From NCBI RefSeq assembly GCF_028682395.1, contig NZ_JANHLC010000003.1, positions 582,256-646,255 of the forward strand: a stretch of DNA of 64,000 nucleotides. Direction: 5' to 3'. Source of the stretch: Pseudomonas putida (GTDB lineage: Bacteria; Pseudomonadota; Gammaproteobacteria; Pseudomonadales; Pseudomonadaceae). The notes beneath the pieces are model-generated. The model ran no database searches, was not told the DNA's origin, and saw only the letters and a list, made by a program, of their open reading frames with translations. Made by a program: the position numbers and the translations under genes. Numbering within the stretch: the first letter of the stretch is position 1; each line of letters starts with the position of its first letter. Positions 23,901-32,219 of this stretch are shown here, piece by piece.

Positions 23901-25403
23901 TGCGCTGCCGCTGCCAACGGCGTTAGTGGCGGTGACGCTGAAGATATACGCGGTGCCGTTACTCAGACCGTTTACGATAATCGGGCTATTGCTCCCGGAG
24001 CCGGTGAAATTACCGGGAGTGGACGTGACGGTATAGCTGGTGATCGAGCTGCCGCCGTTGTTGGCTGGCGGGGTGAAACTCACCGAGGCCTGGCCGTTGC
24101 CAGTGGTGACTGCGCCTATCGTGGGTGCCAAGGGGACCACCGGGTTGACGGTGACAGTGACAGTGCCCGGGCTGGAAGTCCCCGCCGTGTTGGTCGCGGT
24201 ATAGCTGAAGCTGTCCGAGCCGGCGAAACCGATGGTGGGGGTGTAGCTGATACTGTTGCCGCTGATGGTGGTTACACCGTGGCTGGCAGCGGTGGCTACC
24301 GCCACGCTAGTGGCCGCGCCGCCGCTCAAGGCGAGGGTGAGCGGATTGGCGGTGCTATTGGTTGAAACCGAAACGTTGACGGGGCCGGCGACCGGCGGCT
24401 GGATGGCCGCAGTGACTTTGACAGTAAAGGGCGAGGTATCGCTGTACGGTCCGCGGCCACCGGTTACGTCCGTGGACTTGAGGACAAAGCTGTAATCGCC
24501 TGTAGCGGTTGGCGTCCCGGACATTAAACCGCTGGTGGATACCAAGATGCCCGGCGGCAGGTTGCCAGACTCCACTGCATAACTATAAGGCGCGGTGCCG
24601 CCACTCGTGTTGAATTGATGGCTATAGGCTTGTGAAATGACACCTTGAGGCGGCGCAGGCGTGCTCGATATGGTCAGTGTCGCGAAGGCGATCGTGACTG
24701 AATAGTTTTTGATGGTGGTCAGCGGCGTGCCCGGCGTCGAGTCGGTGACCTTGACCGCAAAATCAAAGGAGTCGGATGCCCTTGGAATACCGGAAATGGT
24801 GCCGTTCGAGGTCAGGGTCAGGCCGGGAGGCAAGGTGTCGGTAGTCGTGTAGGTATAGGGGCCGACGCCCCCGGAAGCAGACATACTTACGCTGTAGGGC
24901 GTACCGATTGAGGGCGTCGATAAGCTCGCGGGTAGCACGCTGATGGGGGCGTTTGCGGGCAGGATGGTGACCGAGAAGCGGATATCGTTGGAGGCTTCAT
25001 CCTGCAAGGTAAATGAGTCGGAGGTGGCTCCGTCGCCATTGTTCGTGTAGAACGCGATGCCGCTGCCGTTGAAGTCAAGGCCTGTTATCGTGCCGTGGGC
25101 AGGAGTCGGATGGTTATCCTGCAGGCCAAAAGGGCTGCAAGCCGATAAATCAATAGTGTGCTTGTCGCCCGAGGCGACCGTAAACGTCTGGTCCGGGGCG
25201 CAGATCTGGCTGTCGGCTGCCAGCGTTGGGTTCGCCCCCAGGGCCAGTAGCATCAGGCACAACGAGACGAACAGCAGCGAAAGGCCACGGCTTTCGCCTA
25301 TGACGGTTCTGCGACCTGATCGCTGACGTTGGGACACCATTGAAAAAAGGGTCGCAAATGACCACTCCCGTATATCGGCTACCGCGCTGCCAGGACGCAA
25401 CAT
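20994..25403 (-). CDS. large autotransporter adhesin with Ig-like and IPT/TIG repeats
   Basis: Predicted secreted surface protein of about 1469 residues. From the ATG at 25403 (ribosome site GGGAGA) it has an extended signal peptide with a hydrophobic core LLFVSLCLMLLALGANPTLA and cleavage after ALA. Then follow tandem beta-sandwich repeats: putative-Ig (He_PIG-like, LPPGLTLTSNGTISGIP), cadherin-like/Big (AGSDSFSYTATN), an FN3-like domain, two IPT/TIG domains (NGVSPNRGPAGGGTSVTITG), and more Ig-like copies to about residue 1080. The last ~280 residues form a C-terminal autotransporter beta-barrel (start near SPLAFWTSG, ending LFNLRKPF with terminal Phe). It may mediate adhesion or biofilm contact; ligand unknown. 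The two terminators at its end suggest a single-gene unit. Confidence 0.88.
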   Translation of the reverse strand: MLRPGSAVADIREWSFATLFSMVSQRQRSGRRTVIGESRGLSLLFVSLCLMLLALGANPTLAADSQICAPDQTFTVASGDKHTIDLSACSPFGLQDNHPTPAHGTITGLDFNGSGIAFYTNNGDGATSDSFTLQDEASNDIRFSVTILPANAPISVLPASLSTPSIGTPYSVSMSASGGVGPYTYTTTDTLPPGLTLTSNGTISGIPRASDSFDFAVKVTDSTPGTPLTTIKNYSVTIAFATLTISSTPAPPQGVISQAYSHQFNTSGGTAPYSYAVESGNLPPGILVSTSGLMSGTPTATGDYSFVLKSTDVTGGRGPYSDTSPFTVKVTAAIQPPVAGPVNVSVSTNSTANPLTLALSGGAATSVAVATAASHGVTTISGNSISYTPTIGFAGSDSFSYTATNTAGTSSPGTVTVTVNPVVPLAPTIGAVTTGNGQASVSFTPPANNGGSSITSYTVTSTPGNFTGSGSNSPIIVNGLSNGTAYIFSVTATNAVGSGSASADSSPATPSAVPVINGVSPNRGPAGGGTSVTITGSGFLTATGLKFGATSADNITFLNDTQITATSPAGSPGIVDVTVITPGGTSATSAADRFTYVAAPVVNSISTSTGPADGGTHVTIMGTGFTNATVVTFGATAAAFTVNNDSQITATSPAGTGTVSIQVTTAGGTSATGAADRFTFVDVMVGAVIATVPYGSSDNTIALDLKGGSPTSVSVVSNPAHGSATASGTDITYTPTAGYSGADSFTYSATKDGITSAPATVSITVSPPTQTVTPAGPWTATRGVLYSQTLTWSGGKAPYSSYTALGLPSGLSVSNPTATSVTISGTPTQAGSFSITVSARDSSTGDGPFTHPATFTLTVNAASALTLSPGATTFNATSGTAFSQTFTASGGLAPYTFAQTGALPAGVVWNASTATLTGEPTESGDFPFTIMASDNSGGAPETLTQSYTLRVANEIPVAPTQSINSAAPGQPVVINLTSNATGGPFTGANLISMVPANAGTATISAVGGGAARMRMLAAPAPGNNYSLRFVPNPDASGLVTLTYTLSNASSTSNPGVITISLSSRSDPSKDAEVQGLINAQANSSRRFASGQISNFQQRLEALHAGNVSSFSNGFTLTSASLQRQRQRQNLSDDPTGIDQWMQIQSAKLQSDQSLRLNQSNRLTNQPTQALKKNSAGELTPELGNQSANAPTSPLAFWTSGTISMGDDSSGKSGQDQEFVTSGLSVGADYRLAPNLTVGLGFGYGHDKTDIGDNGSRSQADSYSLALYGSYRPFENIYLDGVLGYQRLTFNNRRYVTDTAGMVNGDRDGSQVFLSLAAGYEYRQENWLLSPYARLDLANATLDKYRERGDEMFTLSYDEQKVKTTSTSLGVRSEYARSTGIGILTPSLRIEYQHDFQGAGDAAMRYAGVSGDGALYHVKLDALGQDRGVFGLGLGLLTESNFSLNMEYQYTLSSGAQKAQSMLFNLRKPF

Positions 25404-26136
25404 ACGTTCTCCCAATACAGATTTTTTTGCTTATTGTTAAAGAGGGTGGGACGGTTTCAGGGGAAGTCGGCTGTCAGCCTGGGGGAGGCAGTGGGGGCCG
25501 GTAGGCACCGCTTGATCGTCGAAGCATTGCTGTCCCCATCCTTAGGTAAACTCAAGCCCGACCAGAGGTGTGCCTGTCAGAGTGTTCAAGAAAACGGTCA
25601 CGCGCTCACGAAGTGGCTTCCACTCAGCACGGGTTTTTGTGACTAATTATCTCGAAATTGCCTGATTGTGCGGGTATTGCCGAGGGTTGTCTGTAGTTCT
25701 ATCAATGATTTCTAATTATTTTTGAACCAAAATGCAGTTTTCCTGTCCCGCGCGTTTTGCGAGCGGGCCTGATCTTTAAGGGACACCTCACGCCCATTTT
25801 TCACCCACCAGGACAGCCAAGGGACGGATCCGTCCTCAATAACCGTCTGTGCCGAACAGGTTTTTAGGGGAATGGTGCTGAAGAAAAGCGTCGAAAGTCG
25901 TCGCCTGAGACAGGTCGGCTCTGATGCCTGGCGCACATGCTGGGCTCTGTACCGAAAATGCTGTTTTGCCAGGCACAAAAAAGCCGGCATCAATGCCGGC
26001 TATTGAGTCGCTTAGAAAAACTTATGCACGTTTTTAATAAAACTGTAGCTTAAAGAAATAAGCTTATAAATCATTGGCTTAGTTACTGTTTACACCGATC
26101 AGAAAAAATCTTGTGCACACGTTATCCACAATTTTT
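25404..26136. other. intergenic DNA between autotransporter and plsC
   Basis: More than 700 bases without a supported gene. It is AT-rich next to the adhesin start (its promoter should be here, but I could not choose one). It holds a minus-strand terminator (25977-26001) for plsC and an AT-rich block with DnaA-like boxes (26010-26130). A 44-codon plus-strand frame (25872-26006) has an AGGGGA ribosome site but overlaps the terminator. Confidence 0.6.
25977..26001 (-). terminator. rho-independent terminator downstream of plsC
   Basis: AGCCGGCAT-CA-ATGCCGGCT hairpin (25982-26001) with an A-run at 25977-25981 on the plus strand, i.e. T-run on the minus strand. It is about 135 bases after the plsC stop. 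Confidence 0.75.
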
Positions 26137-26907
26137 TCAGACCGCAGCGCGCTCTTCATTGGCCGGAGTTGCAGGCAACGAACCCATCTCGCGCTGCGCC
26201 TGCTCATTCCAGGCCTGAACCCGGTCATTAAGCTCGGCAATGGCCCGTGGACCGGTGCCCTGGGCGTACATGGGAGCGCCGATAACCACCTGGATGGTGC
26301 CGGCACGTTTGGCCCAGCCTTCTTTTGGCCAGAACTTGCCGGCGTTGTGCGCCACCGGCAGGACGGGCAGCTCGGCATTCACTGCCAGGGCACTGCCGCT
26401 GCGCGAAAATTTGCCGACCTGGCCAAACGGGACGCGAGTGCCTTCGGGGAAAATAAGCACCCAGACATTGTCTTTGAGCAACTCGTCGCCCTTCTGTGCG
26501 ACAACCTTGAGCGCGGCCTTGGGGTTATCCCGGTTGATCGCGATGGGTCGCAGCATGGCCATGGCCCAGCCAAAGAACGGCACGTAGAGCAGTTCCCGCT
26601 TGAGCACCTGGCTCAGGGGCTGGAAGTAGGCGGAGAGGAAGAAGGTCTCCCAGGTACTCTGGTGATTGGAAACGATGACGCAGGGCCGCTCGGGAACGTT
26701 CTCGGCGCCAATGACCTGGAACTTGATGCCCAGAAACGTCTTGGTCAGCCACAACGCGCAGCGGCACCAGTAGACGTTGATAAAGCGATAGCGCGCCTTG
26801 AAGGGCAGGAAAGGTGCGATGAAAAAGCTCAGGGAACACCACAGCAGGGAGCTGGTGCCCAGCAGCAGGTAAAAGAAGAAGATTCTGAATGCCTGCAGGA
26901 TCGACAT
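26137..26907 (-). CDS. plsC: 1-acyl-sn-glycerol-3-phosphate acyltransferase
   Basis: Makes phosphatidic acid from lysophosphatidic acid in the inner membrane. The 256-residue protein has a membrane-anchoring start and the PlsC catalytic motif NHQSTWET (NHX4D/E type) near residue 75, then a stretch around FGWAMAMLRPIAINRDN, and the third motif FPEGTR near residue 155. The gene follows gmhB by about 80 bases on the same strand. In P. aeruginosa the same position (PA0005) holds the acyltransferase. Activity is inferred from motifs; the acyl preference is not visible. Confidence 0.93.
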   Translation of the reverse strand: MSILQAFRIFFFYLLLGTSSLLWCSLSFFIAPFLPFKARYRFINVYWCRCALWLTKTFLGIKFQVIGAENVPERPCVIVSNHQSTWETFFLSAYFQPLSQVLKRELLYVPFFGWAMAMLRPIAINRDNPKAALKVVAQKGDELLKDNVWVLIFPEGTRVPFGQVGKFSRSGSALAVNAELPVLPVAHNAGKFWPKEGWAKRAGTIQVVIGAPMYAQGTGPRAIAELNDRVQAWNEQAQREMGSLPATPANEERAAV

Positions 26908-26985
26908 AGCGTCATTTACCGTTGCGAGCGCTGCCCGCCTGTTTGAAGCGCGCCTCGATTGCCTGGATAGGTCGTCGAAGGTGCT

Positions 26986-27534
26986 CTAGTTGTGGATAAG
27001 TTCTGCGGCAACCGCCGCCAGATCGTCAAAAATCAAAGTGCCCACCGGCAGGGATTTGGCCAGGGTCTTCTCGCCTTTTCCGGTTTTCACCAGAACAGGC
27101 TGAGAATCGACGGCCCGAGCGGCCTCCAGGTCACTCAGGCTGTCGCCGACAAACCACAGATGGCTCAGATCGGCACCGTAGTGCGCGGCAATGGCTTGCA
27201 GCATGCCGGGCTTGGGCTTGCGGCAGGCGCAGCCCTCGTCCGGACCATGGGGGCAATAGACCACGAGGCCGAGTTCGCCGCCCTGCTCCGCCACCAACCT
27301 GCGCAAGTGCGCGTGCATGGCGTCCAGGGTGGCGATGTCGTAGTAGCCGCGAGCGATGCCGGACTGGTTGGTGGCCACGGCCACCGTCCAGCCAGCCTTG
27401 CTCAGCTGTGCAATTGCGCTGATCGCGCCGGGCAGCGGGATCCACTCCTCCACCGACTTGATATACGCGTCGGAGTCGTAGTTGATCACCCCGTCCCGAT
27501 CGAGAATCAGCAGCTTCACGGCCTCGTCCTTCAT
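26986..27534 (-). CDS. gmhB: D-glycero-beta-D-manno-heptose 1,7-bisphosphate 7-phosphatase
   Basis: HAD-family phosphatase of the ADP-heptose pathway for the LPS inner core. The 182-residue protein has the nucleophile motif LDRDGVIN near residue 10, the VATNQSGIARG motif, zinc-binding cysteine pair pattern CPHGPDEGCACRKP (residues about 94-107), and the C-terminal FVGDSLSDLEAA. It lies directly after glyS (the start is 4 bases from the glyS stop) on the minus strand. A perfect DnaA box overlaps its 3' end (26991-26999). Assignment to GmhB rather than histidinol-phosphatase is by motif and position. Confidence 0.92.
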   Translation of the reverse strand: MKDEAVKLLILDRDGVINYDSDAYIKSVEEWIPLPGAISAIAQLSKAGWTVAVATNQSGIARGYYDIATLDAMHAHLRRLVAEQGGELGLVVYCPHGPDEGCACRKPKPGMLQAIAAHYGADLSHLWFVGDSLSDLEAARAVDSQPVLVKTGKGEKTLAKSLPVGTLIFDDLAAVAAELIHN

Positions 27535-27537
27535 CGA

Positions 27538-29592
27538 TCAGCCCAGCAAGGAGATATCGGCAACCCCGAGGAACAACCCGCGCAGGCGGGCCAGCAACGC
27601 ATAGCGGTTGGCCCGCACGTTGGCATCTTCGGCATTGACCATCACGGCCTCGAAGAACGCATCGACCGGTTCACGCAGCGAGGCCAGGCGAGCCAGCGCT
27701 TCGTTGTACTGACGTGCGGCGGCCATCGGCTGCACGGCCTGGTCGGCCTGCTGGATCGCCGAGTACAGCGAGAACTCGTTGGCATTGTCGAAGTACTTCG
27801 GCTCGACCGTGGTCGCGATGCTGCCTTCGGTTTTGCTCAGCAGGTTCGACACGCGCTTGTTCACCGCAGCCAGGGCCGCGGCTTCAGGCAACTGGCGGAA
27901 CTTCTGCACTGCCTGGACGCGTTGGTCGAAGTCCAGGGCCGAGCCCGGCTTCAGCGCCCGTACCGACAGGTAGGTCGCGACATCGACGCCTTCGTCTTCG
28001 TAACGCGCCCGCAGGCGATCGAAGATGAATTCCAGCACCTGCTCGGCCAGGCCGGCAGCCTTGACCTTGGCGCCAAAGGCGTTGACGGTGAATGCCACGG
28101 CTTCGGTCAGGTCCAGGTCGAGTTGCTTGTCGATCAGGATGCGCAGCACGCCGAGGGCGGCACGACGCAGGGCATAGGGGTCTTTGCTACCGGTGGGCAG
28201 CATGCCGATCCCGAAGATCCCGACCAGGGTATCGAGCTTGTCGGCGATGGCCACGGCGGCACCGGTCAGGGTGCTTGGCAGCTCAGCGCCCGCGCCACGA
28301 GGCATGTACTGCTCGTTCAGCGCCAAGGCGACATCCTGCGGCTCGCCATCGTTGAGTGCGTAGTAGTAGCCGGCAACGCCCTGCATTTCCGGGAACTCGC
28401 CGACCATTTCGGTGGCCAGGTCGCACTTGGACAGCAAGCCTGCGCGGGCAGCGCGCTGGGCATCGCCACCGATGCGTGGGGCAATGAAGGCGGCCAGTCG
28501 GGAAACCCGTTCGGCCTTGTCGAATACGCTGCCCAGCTTCTCCTGGAACACCACGTTCTGCAGGCGTAGGTTGAAATCCTCCAGGCGCTGCTTCTTGTCC
28601 TGCTTGAAGAAGAACTCGGCGTCGGTCAGGCGCGGGCGAACCACCTTCTCGTTACCGGAGATGATCTGCTGCGGGTCCTTGCTCTCGATGTTGGCCACGG
28701 TAATAAAACGTGGCAGCAACTTGCCGTCGGCATCTAGCAGGCAGAAGTACTTCTGGTTGTCCTGCATGGTGGTGATCAGCGCTTCCTGGGGCACATCGAG
28801 GAAACGCTCCTCGAACGAGCACACCAGTGGCACTGGCCACTCGACCAGCGCGGTCACTTCATCCAGCAAGTTAGGCGGCACGATGGCGGTGCCTTCCTGC
28901 AGGGTGGCCAGTTCGGCGGTGCGCTTGGCGATCAGTTCGCGACGCTCGTTGGCGTCGGCCAGGACGTAGGCGGCACGCAGATCGGCCAGGTAGTTGGCCG
29001 GCGCGCTGATGGTTACGTTCTCTGGATGGTGGAAGCGGTGACCACGCGAATCACGGCCGGCTTTCTGGGCCAGGATCGTGCAGTCGACCACCTGGTCGCC
29101 CAGCAGCATGACCAGCCACTGGGTTGGGCGGACAAACTCTTCCTTGCGGGCAGCCCAGCGCATGCGCTTGGGAATCGGCAGGTCGTTGAGCGAGTCCTCG
29201 ACGATGGTCGGCAGCAGGCTGGCCGTCGGCTTGCCTTCGATGCGCTGGTTGTAGCGCAGCTTCGGGCCGCTCTGATCGATTTCGCTCAGGTCCACGCCAC
29301 ACTTCTTGGCGAAGCCCAGGGCAGCCTGGGTCGGGTTGCCGTCGGCATCGAAGGCGGCCTGACGTGGCGGGCCATCGAGGTTGATGCTGCGGTCCGGCTG
29401 CTGGGTGGCCAACTGAGTAATCAGGACTGCCAGGCGGCGCGGTGCGGCGTAGACCTGCTTGGTGGCATAGCTCAGGCCGGCGGCTTGCAGGCCTTTGTCG
29501 ATCCCGGCCAGAAAGGCTTCGGCCAGGGTGTTCAGGGCCTTGGGTGGCAGCTCTTCGGTGCCCAGTTCAACCAGGAAATCTTCAGCACTCAT
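27538..29592 (-). CDS. glyS: Glycine--tRNA ligase beta subunit
   Basis: Large subunit of the alpha2-beta2 glycyl-tRNA synthetase found in many proteobacteria. The 684-residue protein starts [20 protein letters not shown], the standard N-terminus, with conserved blocks such as [19 protein letters not shown] and KMRWGAR-like stretches ([14 protein letters not shown]). It has the HD-like region and the C-terminal anticodon-binding domain. Its ATG overlaps the glyQ stop (ATGA), so both are translationally coupled. It lies upstream of gmhB. No anomalies. Confidence 0.98.
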   Translation of the reverse strand: MSAEDFLVELGTEELPPKALNTLAEAFLAGIDKGLQAAGLSYATKQVYAAPRRLAVLITQLATQQPDRSINLDGPPRQAAFDADGNPTQAALGFAKKCGVDLSEIDQSGPKLRYNQRIEGKPTASLLPTIVEDSLNDLPIPKRMRWAARKEEFVRPTQWLVMLLGDQVVDCTILAQKAGRDSRGHRFHHPENVTISAPANYLADLRAAYVLADANERRELIAKRTAELATLQEGTAIVPPNLLDEVTALVEWPVPLVCSFEERFLDVPQEALITTMQDNQKYFCLLDADGKLLPRFITVANIESKDPQQIISGNEKVVRPRLTDAEFFFKQDKKQRLEDFNLRLQNVVFQEKLGSVFDKAERVSRLAAFIAPRIGGDAQRAARAGLLSKCDLATEMVGEFPEMQGVAGYYYALNDGEPQDVALALNEQYMPRGAGAELPSTLTGAAVAIADKLDTLVGIFGIGMLPTGSKDPYALRRAALGVLRILIDKQLDLDLTEAVAFTVNAFGAKVKAAGLAEQVLEFIFDRLRARYEDEGVDVATYLSVRALKPGSALDFDQRVQAVQKFRQLPEAAALAAVNKRVSNLLSKTEGSIATTVEPKYFDNANEFSLYSAIQQADQAVQPMAAARQYNEALARLASLREPVDAFFEAVMVNAEDANVRANRYALLARLRGLFLGVADISLLG

Positions 29593-30542
29593 TGCGCAGC
29601 CTCCAGCTTAGCCAACACTTCATCACGCAGATCCGGGGTTGCCATCGGGAAGCCCAGCTTGGCGCGCGCCAGCAGATAGGCCTGGGCGACCGAACGGGCC
29701 AGGGTGCGCACACGCAGGATGTACTGCTGGCGCGCGGTGACCGAGATGGCGCGGCGAGCATCGAGCAGGTTGAAGGTGTGCGACGCCTTGAGGACCATTT
29801 CATAGCTTGGCAGCGGCAGGGGCTGATCGAGCTCGATCAGGCGCTTGGCCTCGCTTTCGTAGAAATCGAACAGCTCGAAGAGCTTCTCGACGTTGGCGTG
29901 TTCGAAGTTGTAGGTCGACTGCTCGACTTCGTTCTGGTGGAACACGTCGCCATAGGTGACCTTGCCGAACGGGCCATCGGCCCAGACCAGGTCATAGACC
30001 GAATCGACACCCTGCAGGTACATCGCCAGACGTTCCAGGCCGTAGGTGATTTCGCCGGTGACCGGATAGCACTCGATGCCACCTGCTTGCTGGAAGTAGG
30101 TGAACTGGGTGACTTCCATACCGTTGAGCCAGACTTCCCAGCCCAGACCCCAGGCGCCGAGGGTCGGCGATTCCCAGTTGTCTTCGACGAAACGGATGTC
30201 GTGTACCAGTGGGTCCAGGCCTACGTGCTTCAGGGAGCCGAGGTACAGCTCCTGGAAGTTTTCCGGGTTCGGCTTGAGCACCACCTGGAACTGGTAGTAG
30301 TGCTGCAGGCGGTTCGGGTTTTCGCCGTAGCGGCCGTCAGTCGGGCGGCGGCTGGGCTGGACGTAGGCGGCGTTCCAGGTTTCCGGGCCGATGGCGCGCA
30401 GAAACGTGGCGGTATGAAAAGTGCCGGCGCCTACTTCCATATCGTAGGGCTGAAGCACCACACAACCTTGCTCGGCCCAGTACTGTTGGAGGGCGAGGAT
30501 CAAGTCTTGGAAGGTGCGCACGGCTGGCGTAGGCTGGCTCAC
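29589..30542 (-). CDS. glyQ: Glycine--tRNA ligase alpha subunit
   Basis: Catalytic alpha subunit of glycyl-tRNA synthetase. The start is the GTG at 30540-30542, giving 317 residues beginning (M)[21 protein letters not shown], as in related species; a longer reading from 30713 runs over the promoter of tag and is rejected. The signature [20 protein letters not shown] is at residues 22-41, with [32 protein letters not shown] following. It is divergent from tag with an 84-base gap for both promoters. It overlaps glyS by four bases. Confidence 0.98.
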   Translation of the reverse strand: MSQPTPAVRTFQDLILALQQYWAEQGCVVLQPYDMEVGAGTFHTATFLRAIGPETWNAAYVQPSRRPTDGRYGENPNRLQHYYQFQVVLKPNPENFQELYLGSLKHVGLDPLVHDIRFVEDNWESPTLGAWGLGWEVWLNGMEVTQFTYFQQAGGIECYPVTGEITYGLERLAMYLQGVDSVYDLVWADGPFGKVTYGDVFHQNEVEQSTYNFEHANVEKLFELFDFYESEAKRLIELDQPLPLPSYEMVLKASHTFNLLDARRAISVTARQQYILRVRTLARSVAQAYLLARAKLGFPMATPDLRDEVLAKLEAAQ

Positions 30543-30626
30543 GAAATTCACCTGTGCTGGGGCTGCGAAAATAAAGAGCGGGAGTATACCCGATTCGACC
30601 GCGCCTCCACCCCCCTGGGAGCCCTT

Positions 30627-31190
30627 ATGCCACGCTGCTTTTGGTGCAACGATGATCCTTTGTACATGGCCTATCACGATCAGGAGTGGGGCGTGCCGCT
30701 GCGCGATGCGCAACGGCTGTTCGAGTTACTGTTGCTCGAAGGGTTCCAGGCGGGGTTGTCCTGGATCACCATTTTGAAAAAGCGTGCGCGTTATCGCGAG
30801 GTGCTGTTCGGTTTCGATGTACAGCGCGTGGCCCAGTTGAGCGACGCCGAAATCGAGGATCTGATGCTCGATCCCGGGATCATCCGCAACCGTCTGAAAC
30901 TCAATGCCGCCCGGCGCAACGCCGCGGCCTGGCTGGCGCTGGAGGATCCGGTGGAACTGCTTTGGTCGTTTGTCGGCGGGACGCCGAAGATCAATCACTT
31001 CCAGGGTCGTGGCGAGGTGCCGGCGGTGACGCCCGAAGCCGAGGCCATGAGCAAGGCCCTGAAAAAGCGCGGCTTCACCTTTGTCGGACCGACCATCTGC
31101 TACGCCTTTATGCAGGCCTCGGGCATGGTCATGGACCACACCACGGATTGTGATCGTTACGCGCAGCTGGCAAACCCGCGGTTACAATAA
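30627..31190 (+). CDS. tag: 3-methyladenine DNA glycosylase I
   Basis: Base-excision repair enzyme that removes 3-methyladenine. The 187-residue protein starts [22 protein letters not shown], with the conserved EWG motif, the [19 protein letters not shown] block, and the zinc-binding residues at both ends (CFWC near the start; His and Cys in the DHTTDCDRY region near the end). It is divergent from glyQ and 35 bases upstream of lpxL. The start ATG at 30627 gives the family N-terminus. No anomalies. Confidence 0.97.
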   Translation: MPRCFWCNDDPLYMAYHDQEWGVPLRDAQRLFELLLLEGFQAGLSWITILKKRARYREVLFGFDVQRVAQLSDAEIEDLMLDPGIIRNRLKLNAARRNAAAWLALEDPVELLWSFVGGTPKINHFQGRGEVPAVTPEAEAMSKALKKRGFTFVGPTICYAFMQASGMVMDHTTDCDRYAQLANPRLQ

Positions 31191-31225
31191 TCGGCTGATG
31201 ATTCGGACAACGACAGGAGTGACCT

Positions 31226-32113
31226 GTGGATAAGTTTAAAGGCGCCATGCTTGTGGGAGCATTGCGACTGTTTGCCCTGCTGCCGTGGGGGGCTGTGCAG
31301 GCGGTAGGTTCGGCGATTGGCTGGCTGATGTGGAAACTGCCCAACCGTTCCCGCGAGGTCGTGCGCATCAACCTAGCCAAGTGTTTCCCCGAGCTCGATC
31401 CGGTGGCTCGCGAGCGTCTGGTCGGGCAAAGCCTGATGGATATCGGCAAATCCCTGACCGAAAGCGCCTGCGCCTGGATCTGGCCGGCCCAGCGGTCGAT
31501 TGCGCTGGTGCGCGAAGTCGAAGGTTTGGAAGTCCTCAAGGACGCACTGGCGTCGGGCAAGGGCGTGGTGGGCATCACCAGCCACCTGGGCAACTGGGAA
31601 GTGCTCAATCACTTCTATTGCAGTCAGTGCAAACCGATCATTTTCTACCGTCCGCCCAAGCTCAAGGCCGTGGACGAATTGTTGCGCAAGCAGCGCGTGC
31701 AACTGGGCAATCGCGTTGCTGCCTCGACCAAGGAGGGCATCCTCAGTGTGATCAAGGAAGTGCGCAAGGGCGGCGCCGTCGGTATCCCTGCCGATCCGGA
31801 ACCGGCCGAATCCGCGGGGATCTTCGTGCCGTTTCTGGGTACCCAGGCGCTGACCAGCAAGTTCGTGCCGAACATGCTGGCGGGTGGCAAGGCGGTGGGT
31901 GTATTCCTGCATGCCATACGCCTGCCTGATGGCTCAGGTTTCAAGGTCATCCTCGAAGCCGCGCCCGAGGACATGTACAGCACCGATACCGCAACCTCGG
32001 CGGCGGCCATGAGCAAGGTGGTCGAGCGCTATGTGCGAGCCTACCCAAGCCAGTACATGTGGAGCATGAAGCGCTTCAAGAAGCGCCCTGCCGGTGAGGA
32101 GCGCTGGTACTGA
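31226..32113 (+). CDS. lpxL: Lipid A biosynthesis acyltransferase (LpxL/HtrB family)
   Basis: Secondary acyltransferase that adds a lauroyl-type chain to Kdo2-lipid IVA at the inner membrane. The 295-residue protein has the catalytic motif HLGNWEV (HX4E) around residue 117, and the family region with FYRPPKLKAVDELLRKQRVQ. The start is GTG at 31226 with upstream CAGGAGT-like ribosome site. The GTG is part of a perfect DnaA box TGTGGATAA (31225-31233). P. aeruginosa PA0011, at the same position after tag, is the known orthologue. Which acyl chain is used is not visible here. Confidence 0.92.
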   Translation: MDKFKGAMLVGALRLFALLPWGAVQAVGSAIGWLMWKLPNRSREVVRINLAKCFPELDPVARERLVGQSLMDIGKSLTESACAWIWPAQRSIALVREVEGLEVLKDALASGKGVVGITSHLGNWEVLNHFYCSQCKPIIFYRPPKLKAVDELLRKQRVQLGNRVAASTKEGILSVIKEVRKGGAVGIPADPEPAESAGIFVPFLGTQALTSKFVPNMLAGGKAVGVFLHAIRLPDGSGFKVILEAAPEDMYSTDTATSAAAMSKVVERYVRAYPSQYMWSMKRFKKRPAGEERWY

Positions 32114-32126
32114 GGTCAAGAATCCC

Positions 32127-32158
32127 CCGGGCCTTGGGCGCTAGCGCCCAAGGCCCGG
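32127..32158. repeat. perfect 15-bp inverted repeat downstream of lpxL
   Basis: CCGGGCCTTGGGCGC (32127-32141), TA, and GCGCCCAAGGCCCGG (32144-32158) form a perfect hairpin with a 2-base centre. No T-run follows on either strand, so it is not a standard terminator. It lies in the gap between lpxL and the DUF5924 gene, which is also a likely synteny junction. Confidence 0.85.
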
Positions 32159-32219
32159 CATTGCTCGCGGTGCGGGCCCTTGAAACGCTATCCTGTCGGC
32201 GTTTTCTCTTACCTAGACT

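Noticed and set aside
25872..26006. 44-codon plus-strand frame with AGGGGA site
   Set aside because: It runs through the minus-strand terminator hairpin of plsC and has no similarity that I recognise; kept as a note only.
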